Assembly (NCBI RefSeq): GCF_017355855.1
Contig: NZ_JAFEWD010000005.1
Location: forward strand, 247,379-311,378
Length of the DNA: 64,000 nucleotides
Direction: 5' to 3'
DNA from: Pedobacter sp. SYSU D00535
GTDB lineage: Bacteria > Bacteroidota > Bacteroidia > Sphingobacteriales > Sphingobacteriaceae
The translations under genes were made by a program, and so were the position numbers. Within the stretch, counting starts at the first letter, position 1; every line of letters begins with the position of its first letter. Shown piece after piece: positions 38,438 through 48,998 of this stretch. Below the pieces are notes generated by a model. The model was given only the letters and a program-made list of their open reading frames with translations. It made no database searches and was not told the origin of the DNA.

Positions 38438-38467
38438 AAATGGCGCTGAACCTGCAGCGCCATTTTG
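38437..38467. terminator. Bidirectional terminator between channel and ettA
   Basis: Perfect 12-bp stem AAAATGGCGCTG (38437-38448) / CAGCGCCATTTT (38455-38466) with A-run and T-run flanks. Confidence 0.85.
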
Positions 38468-38485
38468 TTCTATCTCCCGATTGTA

Positions 38486-40168
38486 TCAGGCAATCAGCTT
38501 TTTGTACTTGATCCGCTTGGGCCCGGTATCTCCTAACCTCTTCTTCTTGTTCTCCTCATAGTCCGTATAGTTTCCTTCGAAGAAATAGACTTGCGATTCC
38601 CCTTCAAAAGCAAGGATATGCGTACAAATCCTGTCCAGGAACCAGCGGTCGTGGGAAATGATAACCGCACACCCTGCGAAGTTTTCCAAAGCCTCCTCAA
38701 GTGCTCTCAAGGTGTTTACGTCAATGTCGTTGGTAGGCTCATCCAGCAACAGGACGTTTGAGCCTTTTTTAAGGGTGATCGCTAAATGCGCCCGATTTCG
38801 TTCTCCTCCCGAAAGTACTCCTACTTTCTTCTGCTGATCAGCTCCGTTAAAGTTGAATTTAGAGACATAGGCGCGGGAGTTCACCGGCCTGTTTCCTAAC
38901 ATAACCGTTTCCTGTCCATCGGTTATATTCTCCCACACTGATTTTTCAGGATCCAGGTCGTTATGCAATTGGTCCACATAACCCAAAGCCACCGTCTCTC
39001 CAACTCTGAACGTGCCTGAGTCCGGTGTTTCCTGCCCTGTAATCAAGCGGAAAAGAGTGGTTTTACCAGCCCCGTTCGGGCCAATAATTCCTACTATTCC
39101 TGCCGGTGGCAAAGAGAAGCTCAGGTTTTCAAAAAGAACTTTCTCACCATAGGCTTTGCTCACATTCTGCGCCTCGATGACCACATTCCCCAGGCGTGGA
39201 CCCGGAGGGATGAAAAGCTCCAATTTTTCTTCGCGTTCTTTCGTTTCCTCAGAAGCCATTTTATCATAATTCGCAAGACGCGCTTTCGATTTAGCATGCC
39301 GTGCTTTCGGTGCCATACGTACCCATTCCAGCTCGCGCTCCAGCGTTTTCTGGCGCTTGCTTTCAGTTTTCTCTTCCTGTGCAAGACGCTTGGCTTTCTG
39401 ATCCAACCATGATGAATAATTTCCCTTCCAAGGAATTCCTTCCCCACGGTCCAATTCAAGGATCCAACCAGCCACGTTATCCAGGAAATACCTGTCGTGG
39501 GTCACCGCAATAACGGTCCCCTTGTAGTGTTGCAAATGCTGCTCGAGCCAATCGATCGACTCGGCATCCAGGTGGTTTGTTGGCTCATCCAGCAAAAGGA
39601 CGTCGGGCTCCTGAAGTAATAAGCGACATAATGCTACTCTTCTTCGTTCTCCTCCTGACAGGTTGGCAATTTTTGCGTCGGGTTCTGGTGTGCGAAGTGC
39701 GTCCATGGCCCGCTCCAGTTTGGAATCTAACTCCCAGGCTCCGGAGGCGTCGATCTTGTCCTGCAGTTCGCCTTGTCTCGCCATTAGTTTATCCATGGCG
39801 TCCGGGTCTTCATACACCTCGGGCAGGCCGAACTTCTCATTTATCTCTTCATACTCTTTTAGTATAGCCGTAATTTCAGCTACTCCTTCTTCAACAATTT
39901 CTCTTACAGTCTTTTCCGGGTCTAGTTCAGGCTCCTGTGCCAAATAACCCACACTATATCCCGGTGAAAAAACTACTTCTCCCTGGTAGGATTTGTCGAG
40001 CCCGGCAATGATCTTCAACAGCGAAGATTTTCCCGAGCCATTTAACCCGATTACGCCAATCTTTGCACCATAAAAGAAGGATAAATATATGTTCTTAAGT
40101 ACTTGTTTCTGTGGCGGGTAAATCTTATTTACGCCGGCCATCGAAAAGATTATTTTTTCGTCTGCCAT
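38486..40168 (-). CDS. ettA: ABC-F protein, energy-dependent translational throttle EttA
   Basis: The 560-aa protein has two ATP-binding cassettes without TM segments: Walker A GLNGSGKSSLLK and GPNGAGKTTLFR, signatures LSGGERRRVALC and LSGGERNRAHLA, and Walker B with LLLDEPTNHLDAES and LLLDEPTNDIDVNT. Length and the inter-domain linker match EttA, which binds the ribosomal E site and gates the first elongation step according to ATP/ADP. It is divergent from clpC with a 186-bp shared promoter region. Confidence 0.93.
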   Translation of the reverse strand: MADEKIIFSMAGVNKIYPPQKQVLKNIYLSFFYGAKIGVIGLNGSGKSSLLKIIAGLDKSYQGEVVFSPGYSVGYLAQEPELDPEKTVREIVEEGVAEITAILKEYEEINEKFGLPEVYEDPDAMDKLMARQGELQDKIDASGAWELDSKLERAMDALRTPEPDAKIANLSGGERRRVALCRLLLQEPDVLLLDEPTNHLDAESIDWLEQHLQHYKGTVIAVTHDRYFLDNVAGWILELDRGEGIPWKGNYSSWLDQKAKRLAQEEKTESKRQKTLERELEWVRMAPKARHAKSKARLANYDKMASEETKEREEKLELFIPPGPRLGNVVIEAQNVSKAYGEKVLFENLSFSLPPAGIVGIIGPNGAGKTTLFRLITGQETPDSGTFRVGETVALGYVDQLHNDLDPEKSVWENITDGQETVMLGNRPVNSRAYVSKFNFNGADQQKKVGVLSGGERNRAHLAITLKKGSNVLLLDEPTNDIDVNTLRALEEALENFAGCAVIISHDRWFLDRICTHILAFEGESQVYFFEGNYTDYEENKKKRLGDTGPKRIKYKKLIA

Positions 40169-40354
40169 TTTTTCTTGAAAGGGTTGCCAAATATCGCGAT
40201 TTCGCTGATTCGAATCTAAAATTTATTATATTAGGCTTATTACACTATTCCTTCAGATTTGGCGTAGTTGTTGATAAATAAAAAGCAAACACGCCCTTTC
40301 ATTAATGAAACAAATTAATAGTTTAGGGCGTTCAACACGAAGAAAGGTTTTATA

Positions 40355-42886
40355 ATGGAAGCTAAATTTTCACCTCGTGTCAAAGACGTAATTTCATATA
40401 GCAGGGAAGAAGCGTTGCGGCTGGGACATGATTACATAGGCACCGAGCATTTACTACTAGGCTTGATCCGCGAAGGCGATGGAATGGCCATAAAAGTGTT
40501 AAAGGCCTTGGGTGTCGATACCGTACGTTTACGTCGCTCTATAGAGGATGCAGTTAAAGGCACAACTGGTACAACAGTAAATCTGGGGAATATTCCCCTG
40601 ACAAAACAGGCAGAGAAAGTTCTGAAAATTACATATTTGGAGGCAAAGATCTTCAAAAGCGATGTGATTGGCACCGAGCACTTACTGCTTTCAATTCTAC
40701 GCGATGACGATAATATCGCTTCGCAGATTTTATTACAATACAACGTAAATTACGACGTGTTTAAAGCAGAAGTAGAACAAAATAAAGAAGGTTTCAGAGA
40801 TGAAATGCCGGGTTCAGCTGCAGGAGACGATGATTTCCGCGAGGAAGAGTCTTCATTCAGCCAGCCTAAAAAGGTCTCTGATATCAAGTCAAAAACTCCT
40901 GTCTTAGACAATTTTGGGCGTGATTTGACAAAAGCAGCCGAAGAGGGCAAGCTTGATCCAATTGTGGGACGTGAAAAGGAGATTGAGCGTGTGTCTCAGA
41001 TCCTCTCCCGTCGTAAGAAGAACAACCCGATCCTGATTGGAGAACCCGGAGTTGGTAAATCTGCAATTGCGGAAGGATTGGCACTTCGTATCGTTCAGCG
41101 CAAAGTATCACGCGTCCTGTTTAACAAACGCGTAGTTACACTTGATCTGGCATCACTGGTAGCAGGTACTAAGTACCGCGGTCAGTTTGAAGAGCGGATG
41201 AAGGCGGTGATGAATGAATTGGAGAAATCCCCGGATGTCATCCTTTTCATTGATGAGATTCATACCATCGTTGGAGCAGGTGGTGCTTCAGGTTCCCTGG
41301 ATGCATCAAACATGTTTAAGCCGGCTCTTGCCCGCGGAGAAATCCAATGCATCGGAGCTACTACGCTGGATGAGTATCGTCAGTACATTGAGAAAGATGG
41401 CGCTTTGGACCGTCGTTTCCAAAAAGTAATGGTGGAACCGGCTACTCCGGATGAGACCATCGAGATCCTTAACCGGATCAAAGAGAAGTATGAAGAGCAC
41501 CACGCGGTGACGTATACTCCGGAAGCGATCAATGCCTGCGTAAGTTTGACTTCTCGTTATATCACCGATAGGTTTTTACCGGATAAAGCAATTGACGCGT
41601 TAGATGAAGCTGGATCGAGAGTTCACCTGACTAACATTCATGTTCCTCAGGAGATCATTGACATCGAGCAAAAAATCGAAGAGATTAAAGTTGAGAAAAA
41701 TAAGGTAGTTCGCAGCCAGAAATACGAAGAAGCAGCAAAGCTTCGGGATACCGAAAAGAACTTACTGGAAGAACTTGATAAGGCTAAGGCTGCCTGGGAA
41801 GCTGAGACGAAAACGAAACGTTATACGGTTTCAGAAGACAACGTAGCTGAAGTAGTGGCGATGATGACAGGAATCCCGGTTCAACGTGTGGGCCAGACTG
41901 ACAGTCAGAAATTGTTGGCTATGCCTGAATTGATGGCTGGTAAGATCATCGGACAGGATGAGGCGATCAAGAAATTGACTAAAGCGATCCAACGTACCCG
42001 TGCAGGATTGAAAGATCCTAAGAAACCTATCGGTTCATTTATCTTCCTTGGTCCTACCGGGGTAGGTAAAACAGAGCTTGCTAAGGAATTAGCACGGTTC
42101 ATGTTCGATAGTGAGGACGCCCTCATTCAGATCGACATGAGTGAATACATGGAGAAATTTGCTGTATCACGTCTTGTTGGTGCGCCTCCGGGATATGTGG
42201 GTTATGAAGAAGGTGGTCAGCTGACTGAAAAAGTTCGTCGCAAGCCTTACTCGGTCGTTCTTTTAGATGAGATCGAGAAAGCTCACCCGGATGTTTTCAA
42301 TATCCTGTTGCAGGTGCTGGACGAAGGTCAGCTAACCGATAGTTTGGGAAGGAAAGTAGATTTCCGGAACACAATCGTGATCATGACCTCAAACATTGGT
42401 GCCCGTCAGTTGAAAGATTTCGGACAAGGAGTAGGATTTACCACATCCGCGAAAGCGATGCAGGCAGACACTCATTCACGTGGTGTGATTGAAAATGCGC
42501 TAAAGCGTGCTTTTGCTCCCGAGTTCCTGAACCGGATTGACGATGTAATCGTGTTCAACTCGCTGTCAAGAGAAGACATCTTCCGCATCATCGATATCGA
42601 GCTGAAAGCACTGTTCTCAAGAGTTCATACGCTAGGTTATGATATCGTACTTACTGATGACGCGAAAGACTTCATCGCTGATAAAGGCTACGATTCAAAC
42701 TTTGGTGCTCGTCCGTTAAAACGCGCTATTCAGAAATATCTCGAAGATCCAATCGCCGAAGAAATACTAAAAGGCGAACTGGCTGAAGGGGATGTGATGG
42801 AAGTCGATTACGACAAGACAACCGAAGAGATAAAAATCAAGGTTAAACATCAGGGCAAGAAAAGCGAAGAGAAGAAAGAGAAATAG
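40355..42886 (+). CDS. clpC: ClpC AAA+ unfoldase of the Clp protease
   Basis: The 843-aa protein has two N-terminal Clp_N repeats ([40 protein letters not shown]), AAA-1 with Walker [10 protein letters not shown] and sensor regions, a UVR-type coiled segment ([19 protein letters not shown]), AAA-2 with Walker [13 protein letters not shown] and the ClpB D2 domain. The middle domain is short, which separates ClpC from ClpB. It unfolds proteins for ClpP, usually with MecB-type stress roles. Monocistronic with a terminator 20 bp after the stop. Confidence 0.94.
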   Translation: MEAKFSPRVKDVISYSREEALRLGHDYIGTEHLLLGLIREGDGMAIKVLKALGVDTVRLRRSIEDAVKGTTGTTVNLGNIPLTKQAEKVLKITYLEAKIFKSDVIGTEHLLLSILRDDDNIASQILLQYNVNYDVFKAEVEQNKEGFRDEMPGSAAGDDDFREEESSFSQPKKVSDIKSKTPVLDNFGRDLTKAAEEGKLDPIVGREKEIERVSQILSRRKKNNPILIGEPGVGKSAIAEGLALRIVQRKVSRVLFNKRVVTLDLASLVAGTKYRGQFEERMKAVMNELEKSPDVILFIDEIHTIVGAGGASGSLDASNMFKPALARGEIQCIGATTLDEYRQYIEKDGALDRRFQKVMVEPATPDETIEILNRIKEKYEEHHAVTYTPEAINACVSLTSRYITDRFLPDKAIDALDEAGSRVHLTNIHVPQEIIDIEQKIEEIKVEKNKVVRSQKYEEAAKLRDTEKNLLEELDKAKAAWEAETKTKRYTVSEDNVAEVVAMMTGIPVQRVGQTDSQKLLAMPELMAGKIIGQDEAIKKLTKAIQRTRAGLKDPKKPIGSFIFLGPTGVGKTELAKELARFMFDSEDALIQIDMSEYMEKFAVSRLVGAPPGYVGYEEGGQLTEKVRRKPYSVVLLDEIEKAHPDVFNILLQVLDEGQLTDSLGRKVDFRNTIVIMTSNIGARQLKDFGQGVGFTTSAKAMQADTHSRGVIENALKRAFAPEFLNRIDDVIVFNSLSREDIFRIIDIELKALFSRVHTLGYDIVLTDDAKDFIADKGYDSNFGARPLKRAIQKYLEDPIAEEILKGELAEGDVMEVDYDKTTEEIKIKVKHQGKKSEEKKEK

Positions 42887-42905
42887 GCGCTACGCTTAGC
42901 AATAT

Positions 42906-42932
42906 AAAACCCGGCCAAGGCCGGGTTTTTTG
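42906..42932 (+). terminator. Terminator of clpC
   Basis: Perfect 11-bp stem AAAACCCGGCC/GGCCGGGTTTT (42906-42929) around AA, followed by more T. Confidence 0.9.
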
Positions 42933-43210
42933 TTTTATATGTGTTTCGTTTGTATGCGATGTGGGGAAATAGAAGTGCGTTGCCGCGTTAAGCGGAAGCA
43001 GCGTTGATATTGAAAATTTCATCAAGTCGGAAAGCAATTAAATTAACGATTAATGTGTGGGTTATTTACAAGGGATAGCGGAATTTTCCGATCAGCTTTC
43101 GCTACGAGTCAGCTAGTGAATTGCTAAGATTTTTCGCAAGCTGCTATTCCCACGGGGAAAATCTAGCCAAAACTACTATCTTTACGATCTAAGAGTTTTT
43201 TTAGAAAAGG
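42933..43210. promoter_or_regulatory. Intergenic region with possible parC promoter
   Basis: About 280 bp without a gene. TATCTTTA (43177-43184) resembles the TAnnTTTG box 27 bases upstream of the parC start. The -33 TTG is not obvious, so confidence is low. Confidence 0.35.
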
Positions 43211-45970
43211 ATGAGTGAAGAATCTCTAAACAATCACGAAAACGAAGAGAAATTACATAACGTCACCTCCATCAATGGCCTGTATGAGAACTGGTTCCTT
43301 GATTATGCGTCTTATGTAATTCTAGATCGTGCGGTACCTCATATTAACGATGGACTCAAGCCGGTGCAGCGCCGGATCCTCCATTCCTTGAAGGAAATGG
43401 ACGACGGCCGCTTCAATAAGGCCGCTAACGTGATCGGGAATACGATGAAGTATCACCCGCACGGAGATGCCTCTATTGGGGACGCCATGGTGCAGATCGG
43501 GCAGAAAAACCTGTTGATTGACACCCAGGGTAACTGGGGAGATCCGATGACGGGCGACTCGGCTGCGGCACCGCGTTACATTGAGGCCCGCCTGTCCAAA
43601 TTTGCCAATGAAGTGGTTTTCAATCCGGATACTACCGAATGGCAGTTGAGCTACGACGGCCGGAATCGCGAACCGATCACCTTGCCGGTTAAATTTCCGC
43701 TTCTTCTGGCGCAGGGTGCCGAAGGTATTGCCGTAGGCTTGGCGACAAAAATACTACCGCATAATTTTATCGAGCTGATTGACGCCTCCATTGAGGTTTT
43801 AAAAGGAAACAGGCCCGACCTGCTTCCCGATTTCCCGACAGGAGGAATGGCCGACTGCTCCAACTATAATGAGGGACAAAGAGGTGGAAAAGTCCGGGTA
43901 AGGGCGCGGATTATCGAGAAAGATAAGAAAACACTTGCCATCACAGAAGTTCCTTTTACCACTACCACGGGCAGCCTTATCGATAGCATCATTTCTGCCA
44001 ATGATAAGGGTAAGATCAAGATCAGGAAGATCGAAGATAATACGGCGGCAAACGTGGAGATCATTGTGCACCTGGCACCCGGAATCTCTCCCGACGTAAC
44101 GATCGATGCGCTGTATGCCTTTACAGATTGCGAAGTTTCTATTTCGCCCAATACCTGCGTAATCCGGGATGACAAACCGCACTTCATGAGTGTGAACGAT
44201 ATCCTGATAGAGAATACGGAGAATACGAAGAACTTACTGAAGCAGGAACTGGAGATCCGGCTGAATGAGCTGAAAGAGCGGATTTTCTTTAGCTCGCTGC
44301 TAAAGATCTTCATCCAGGAGGGAATGTATAAACATCCGGAGTATGAAAATTCCGGCAACTTCGACGGAGTAGTTGAAGTGTTAAACCGCCTGTTTGAGCC
44401 CTTCTTTCCTCAGTTTTACCGCGAGATCCTTCCGGAAGATTATAAAAAGCTGATCGAGAAACCGATGAGCAGCATCACCCGATTTGACGTGAAAAAGGCG
44501 GATGAGCAGATGAAGACACTTGAGGCGGAGATAAAAGAGGTAAAGCATCATCTGAAACATCTTACCGATTATGCAATTGCCTGGTTTGAGAAGATCAAAG
44601 AGAAATACGGAAAAGACCGAGGACGGAAGACAGAGCTGCGGACTTTCGACAAGGTGGAGGCTGCTCAGGTGGCGCTCGCCAATGTGAAGCTGTATGTAAA
44701 CCGTACTGACGGTTTTATTGGCACTGGCCTGCGGAAAGACGAGTTTGTCTGCGATTGTTCAGATCTGGACGAGATCATTGTATTCAGAGAAGACGGCCGC
44801 TGCGTGGTGACGAAAGTACAGGACAAGGTTTTTGTAGGAAAAGATATTCTACATGTGGGCGTGTTTAAAAAAGGTGACGAGCGCACCATCTACAACATGA
44901 TCTACAAGGACGGAGCTACGGGCACGGCCTATATTAAACGTTTTGCTGTGCTGGGGGTAACCCGGGACAAGGAATATGATCTGACGAAAGGATCTAAAGG
45001 ATCAAGAGTCTTGTACTTTACCGCTAATCCGAACGGTGAGGCAGAGGTAGTGAGTATCCAGCTGAAGCCGCATTCAAAGCTTCGGAAGCTGCAGATGGAC
45101 GTGGATTTCGCGGAGATTGCTATCAAGGGAAGGAGCTCCATCGGAAATACGGTGACCAAATACCCTGTTAAAAAAATCACACTGAAAGCGAAAGGAGTGT
45201 CCACCCTCGCTGGCCGCAAAATCTGGTTCGACGACATCCTGAAAAGGTTGAACGTTGATGGACGCGGGAAGTACCTGGGAGAGTTTGATGGTCCGGATAA
45301 GGTGTTAACAGTGATGAGCAATGGGGTATATGAATTGACCTCCTTTGATCTCACCAATCACTTCGACGACAAGATGATCCTGATTGAGAAGTATGATCCT
45401 GAAAAAGTGTTCACCGTGGTGCACCTCGACGGCAAGTCGAAGAACTACTATGTCAAGAGGTTCTTGTTCGAAGACATAATGATCGGAAAGCAGCTAAGTA
45501 TCATCAACGAAGAAGCGGGATCTAAACTTATACTCATCTCGGGGGCATCACAACCAATTGTGAAGGTCGACCAGCTAAAAGGTAAATCATTGACGCCGGA
45601 AATAGTGGAAATTAACCTCGCGGATGTGATCGATGTGAAAGGGATGAAGGCTCAGGGTAATAAGTTATCGCAGCACGAAGTAAAAACTATCGAGCTGATA
45701 GCAGAGCACGATGATCCGGAAGATTTACCAGATCCGGTACCAGAGACGCCGCTGGAAGAGATTGTGCTGGAAGAGAAGCTGGAGCAGGAGGCCGAGAAGG
45801 AAATAGTCCAGAAAGAAAAGGATCCGGTAGAAGAGGCTATTCAAAAAGAAATAAAAGAGGCGGAAGGGAAAGAGGAACCGGAGGAGAAGCCTGCCAAAAA
45901 GGTAGATTTCGAGATTACGAACCTCGATGACGTGGAGATAGACGACAAAGGGCAATTGGGATTGTTCTAA
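43211..45970 (+). CDS. parC: DNA topoisomerase IV subunit A
   Basis: The 919-aa breakage-reunion subunit has the winged-helix/tower core with catalytic Tyr123 (APRYIEARLSK) and then the C-terminal beta-pinwheel (GKGSRVLYF-type blades to about 830). The quinolone-determining loop reads HPHGDASIGD, so the residue matching E. coli ParC Ser80 is Ala and that matching Glu84 is Asp. The tail after about residue 835 is long and very acidic (runs of Glu/Asp/Pro), unlike E. coli. It pairs with ParE at 30231, which is not adjacent. Confidence 0.92.
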   Translation: MSEESLNNHENEEKLHNVTSINGLYENWFLDYASYVILDRAVPHINDGLKPVQRRILHSLKEMDDGRFNKAANVIGNTMKYHPHGDASIGDAMVQIGQKNLLIDTQGNWGDPMTGDSAAAPRYIEARLSKFANEVVFNPDTTEWQLSYDGRNREPITLPVKFPLLLAQGAEGIAVGLATKILPHNFIELIDASIEVLKGNRPDLLPDFPTGGMADCSNYNEGQRGGKVRVRARIIEKDKKTLAITEVPFTTTTGSLIDSIISANDKGKIKIRKIEDNTAANVEIIVHLAPGISPDVTIDALYAFTDCEVSISPNTCVIRDDKPHFMSVNDILIENTENTKNLLKQELEIRLNELKERIFFSSLLKIFIQEGMYKHPEYENSGNFDGVVEVLNRLFEPFFPQFYREILPEDYKKLIEKPMSSITRFDVKKADEQMKTLEAEIKEVKHHLKHLTDYAIAWFEKIKEKYGKDRGRKTELRTFDKVEAAQVALANVKLYVNRTDGFIGTGLRKDEFVCDCSDLDEIIVFREDGRCVVTKVQDKVFVGKDILHVGVFKKGDERTIYNMIYKDGATGTAYIKRFAVLGVTRDKEYDLTKGSKGSRVLYFTANPNGEAEVVSIQLKPHSKLRKLQMDVDFAEIAIKGRSSIGNTVTKYPVKKITLKAKGVSTLAGRKIWFDDILKRLNVDGRGKYLGEFDGPDKVLTVMSNGVYELTSFDLTNHFDDKMILIEKYDPEKVFTVVHLDGKSKNYYVKRFLFEDIMIGKQLSIINEEAGSKLILISGASQPIVKVDQLKGKSLTPEIVEINLADVIDVKGMKAQGNKLSQHEVKTIELIAEHDDPEDLPDPVPETPLEEIVLEEKLEQEAEKEIVQKEKDPVEEAIQKEIKEAEGKEEPEEKPAKKVDFEITNLDDVEIDDKGQLGLF

Positions 45971-45974
45971 TAAC

Positions 45975-46007
45975 AAAGGCTGGTTAAATCAAACCAGCCT
46001 TTCTTTT
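45975..46007. terminator. Bidirectional terminator between parC and msrA
   Basis: AAAGGCTGGTT (45975-45985) pairs perfectly with AACCAGCCTTT (45992-46002), followed by TCTTTTT. The right side touches the msrA stop region. Confidence 0.8.
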
Positions 46008-46555
46008 TATAATAACTCGGGTTTGATCTTTTCCCGGAAGTTCTCCGCGAATTTTTGAAGCTTCGGTTGAATGACGAACAGACAGTACGAGTTTTTTTGG
46101 TAATTCTCGTTAAAGTAGTTCTGATGGTAGTCTTCCGCTTTATAAAACTCCGATACCGGAACCACCTCCGTAACAATAGGTCGTTCGTACACCAGTCCTT
46201 TCGTCAGTTCGTCAATCATTAGATTGGCTTTCTCCTTCTGTTCGGGACTATGATAAAAAATGACAGATCGGTATTGGGTTCCTACATCGTTACCCTGTCT
46301 GTTAAGGGTAGTGGGGTCGTGGGTCTTAAAAAATACTAAGAGTAGTTCTTCAAAAGATATCTGTTCAGGGTCGAAGTCCAGTTGAATCACCTCGGCATGT
46401 CCGGTGGTACCAGAGCACACTGCTTCATAGGAAGGATTTTCAACCGATCCTCCCATATATCCTGACTGTACATTCGATACTCCCTGCAGTGTTTGAAAAA
46501 CTGCTTCGGTGCACCAAAAACACCCTGCACCAAAAGTTGCTTGTTGTAATGCCAT
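46007..46555 (-). CDS. msrA: Peptide methionine sulfoxide reductase MsrA
   Basis: The 182-aa protein has the catalytic GCFWCTEAVF motif (Cys12 as the nucleophile) and later family residues (YMGGSVENPSYEAVCSGTTGHAEVIQLDFDP, QYRSVIFYHSPEQ). MsrA reduces methionine-S-sulfoxide in proteins, restoring oxidised proteins. No signal peptide, so cytoplasmic. No fused MsrB domain. Convergent with parC and sharing its hairpin. Confidence 0.95.
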   Translation of the reverse strand: MALQQATFGAGCFWCTEAVFQTLQGVSNVQSGYMGGSVENPSYEAVCSGTTGHAEVIQLDFDPEQISFEELLLVFFKTHDPTTLNRQGNDVGTQYRSVIFYHSPEQKEKANLMIDELTKGLVYERPIVTEVVPVSEFYKAEDYHQNYFNENYQKNSYCLFVIQPKLQKFAENFREKIKPELL

Positions 46556-46633
46556 AATTTCTAAACAGGAAGGGTTTAATAAGGTTTTCGTGGAAGAAGT
46601 ATCGGCAGCACCGCTGGTACTGCCGACTGTTTT

Positions 46634-48964
46634 CTACTGTCTTTGTTTTTTTGCTTCTTGCATTGGGTTTACTCCCGTAGAAGAGCCTCTCGGCGCTTGC
46701 TGTTCCTTGAACAGCTCAAAGCGGGAAGGGCTGGCAGTCCGCGGCCAGCTATTGTTGGCTTCATCAATGTCTGCCGTTTCGCGGTAAGGGTCTAATCTTA
46801 CTGATTGTACAGCCTTATCTTTTGCAAAGACCTTTGTAACCTTCTCTTCGTTTTTTCGCCAGATATAGGCAGGTATGCGTTCAACTTCTTTGGTACCATC
46901 ACTAAATGTCCACTCAATAATGACAGGCATTACGAGACCTCCCTTGTTACTGAGTTCCAGCTGATAGAAGTTCTTTTTGCTGTCGTATAGCTTTTTCTCT
47001 TCTGGGGTCAGGGACTTGTAGTATTTCTCAAATTCGGCTCTTGCCCGGGGAGTAGTAGCAAACTGATCGTAGTTATTATAAAAATCTTTCAGCTTGCTGT
47101 CTTCCTCAATCGCAAATTGGATCCCTTCCTTTCTGTTGCGTTCCCGTCCGATACTATACCGTTCCCGTTCAGCCGCTTTTCTGTTTTCAGCGTTTTCAAT
47201 TTCCGGATTCATGGTGTTAAGACGGAAGGCAGTAACGTTGTCCAGAGAAATGTCGACAGGATCGGTAGTATAAAACCATCCTCGCCAGAACCAGTCGAGA
47301 TCTACAGCAGAAGCATCTTCCATTGTTCTGAAGAAGTCAGCAGGAGTAGGGTGTTTAAATGCCCAGCGTTTTGCATACTCCTTAAAGGCATAGTCAAAAA
47401 GCTCGCGGCCCATCACCGTTTCCCGAAGGATGTTCAGGGCAGTTGCCGGCTTTGCATAAGCATTAGGGCCAAAGCGGATAATGTTCTCGGAGTTGGTCAT
47501 AATTGGCTCCAGCTGATTTTTCGGGAGCTTCATATAATCCACGATCTTGTGTGCAGGGCCGCGCTGAGAGGGATAGTTATTATCCCATTCCTGTTCGGCA
47601 AGAAACTGGCAGAAGGTGTTAAGTCCTTCATCCATCCAGGTCCACTGGCGCTCGTCAGAGTTGACAATCATAGGAAAGAAGTTGTGTCCCACCTCATGGA
47701 TGATCACTCCTAACATACCGTATTTAGTCGCTTCTGAGTACGTTCCGTCTTTGTTTGCCCTGCCGTAGTTGAAGCAGATCATAGGATACTCCATTCCATT
47801 AGCCGCCTCAACAGAAATGGCCACCGGGTAGGGGTAGGGAATGGTATGTTTGGAATAGACCTTCAGCGTATGTGCTACAGCCTTGGTAGAGTAACGGTTG
47901 TACAGAGGGTATGCCTCAGGGCCGTAGTACGACATGGCCATCGTTTTTTTTCCATCTATATAAGTAGCCATTGCATCCCAAACTAATCGACGGGAGGAGA
48001 CAAAAGCAAAGTCGCGCACGTTTTCAGCTACATAGGTCCAGGTTTTCTTTGCCTTAGACCTTTTACTCATCATGTTTTTGACTTCTGGCAGCGTGACAAT
48101 TTCTACGGGTTCTTTCGCTGTCTGTGCCTGTTTCCAGCGACTCAGTTGAGCCCCGGTCAATACTTGTTCGTAATTCTGGCATTCTCCCGTAGCTCCTATC
48201 ACATGGTCGGCCGGAGCGGTGATGTTCACCTTGAAGTTTCCGAAGGTGAGGGCGAACTCTCCCGAGCCGATGAACTGCTTGTTTTGCCAGCCTTGAAAGT
48301 CGGAGTATACCGCCATCCTGGGATACCACTGCGCAATGGTGTACAGGTAGTTTTTGTCTTCAGGAAAATACTCATATCCCCCACGACCGCCTATGCTCAT
48401 TCTATTGGGAATGTTGTAAAACCAGGCAACACTAAAATCGAACTTCTCGCCAGGTTTCAGCGCCTTTGGTAGTTCGATTCGCATCATCGTCTGGTTGATA
48501 GTATATTTCAGCGCCTGCCCTGAAGCGTCATTCACCTTCAGGATTTTGACCCCAAGATCATCACTAAAACCAATCATGCGCTGAATATCGGTGATGTTCA
48601 TCTTTTCGGCTACAGCGCTTTCATTCGCTTTACGCAGGGGATTGTTACGGTCGTGCTCGTTTTCATCCAGTTGCAGCCATAGATAGGTGAGTGGATCTGG
48701 CGAGTTGTTGTAGTAAGTAATGCGCTCGTCTCCGGTAATCCGCTGATTCTCGTCGTCCAGCTCTACGTTGATCTGGTAGTCAGCTCTTTGCTGCCAGTAT
48801 TCATGCCCAGGTGCGCCAGAAGCGGTTCTATAACTGTTGGGATCCTGAATAATGGTGCCGAGCTGCTCAAATTTATTCCCGTGATTCGATCCGGGGTTAT
48901 TTAGGTTCTGAGCAGCAGCAATTGAGCTGTACAATAAAAGGGAAAAAAGGAAAGCAGACCTCAT
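46634..48964 (-). CDS. M1 family metallopeptidase (gluzincin)
   Basis: The 776-aa protein has a signal peptide (MRSAFLFSLLLYSSIAAAQ), an aminopeptidase-N-like N-terminal beta domain, and the catalytic HEVGHN (His423, Glu424, His427) with the third zinc ligand Glu446 exactly 18 residues on (HEXXH-18-E). The exopeptidase motif appears as NGMEYP, a variant of GAMEN. It likely trims peptides in the periplasm. It lies 34 bp downstream of the HupE/UreJ gene on the same strand, so one unit is likely. Confidence 0.93.
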   Translation of the reverse strand: MRSAFLFSLLLYSSIAAAQNLNNPGSNHGNKFEQLGTIIQDPNSYRTASGAPGHEYWQQRADYQINVELDDENQRITGDERITYYNNSPDPLTYLWLQLDENEHDRNNPLRKANESAVAEKMNITDIQRMIGFSDDLGVKILKVNDASGQALKYTINQTMMRIELPKALKPGEKFDFSVAWFYNIPNRMSIGGRGGYEYFPEDKNYLYTIAQWYPRMAVYSDFQGWQNKQFIGSGEFALTFGNFKVNITAPADHVIGATGECQNYEQVLTGAQLSRWKQAQTAKEPVEIVTLPEVKNMMSKRSKAKKTWTYVAENVRDFAFVSSRRLVWDAMATYIDGKKTMAMSYYGPEAYPLYNRYSTKAVAHTLKVYSKHTIPYPYPVAISVEAANGMEYPMICFNYGRANKDGTYSEATKYGMLGVIIHEVGHNFFPMIVNSDERQWTWMDEGLNTFCQFLAEQEWDNNYPSQRGPAHKIVDYMKLPKNQLEPIMTNSENIIRFGPNAYAKPATALNILRETVMGRELFDYAFKEYAKRWAFKHPTPADFFRTMEDASAVDLDWFWRGWFYTTDPVDISLDNVTAFRLNTMNPEIENAENRKAAERERYSIGRERNRKEGIQFAIEEDSKLKDFYNNYDQFATTPRARAEFEKYYKSLTPEEKKLYDSKKNFYQLELSNKGGLVMPVIIEWTFSDGTKEVERIPAYIWRKNEEKVTKVFAKDKAVQSVRLDPYRETADIDEANNSWPRTASPSRFELFKEQQAPRGSSTGVNPMQEAKKQRQ

Positions 48965-48998
48965 TTACTGATATTAATTAATGTGTTATGTTTTATAA

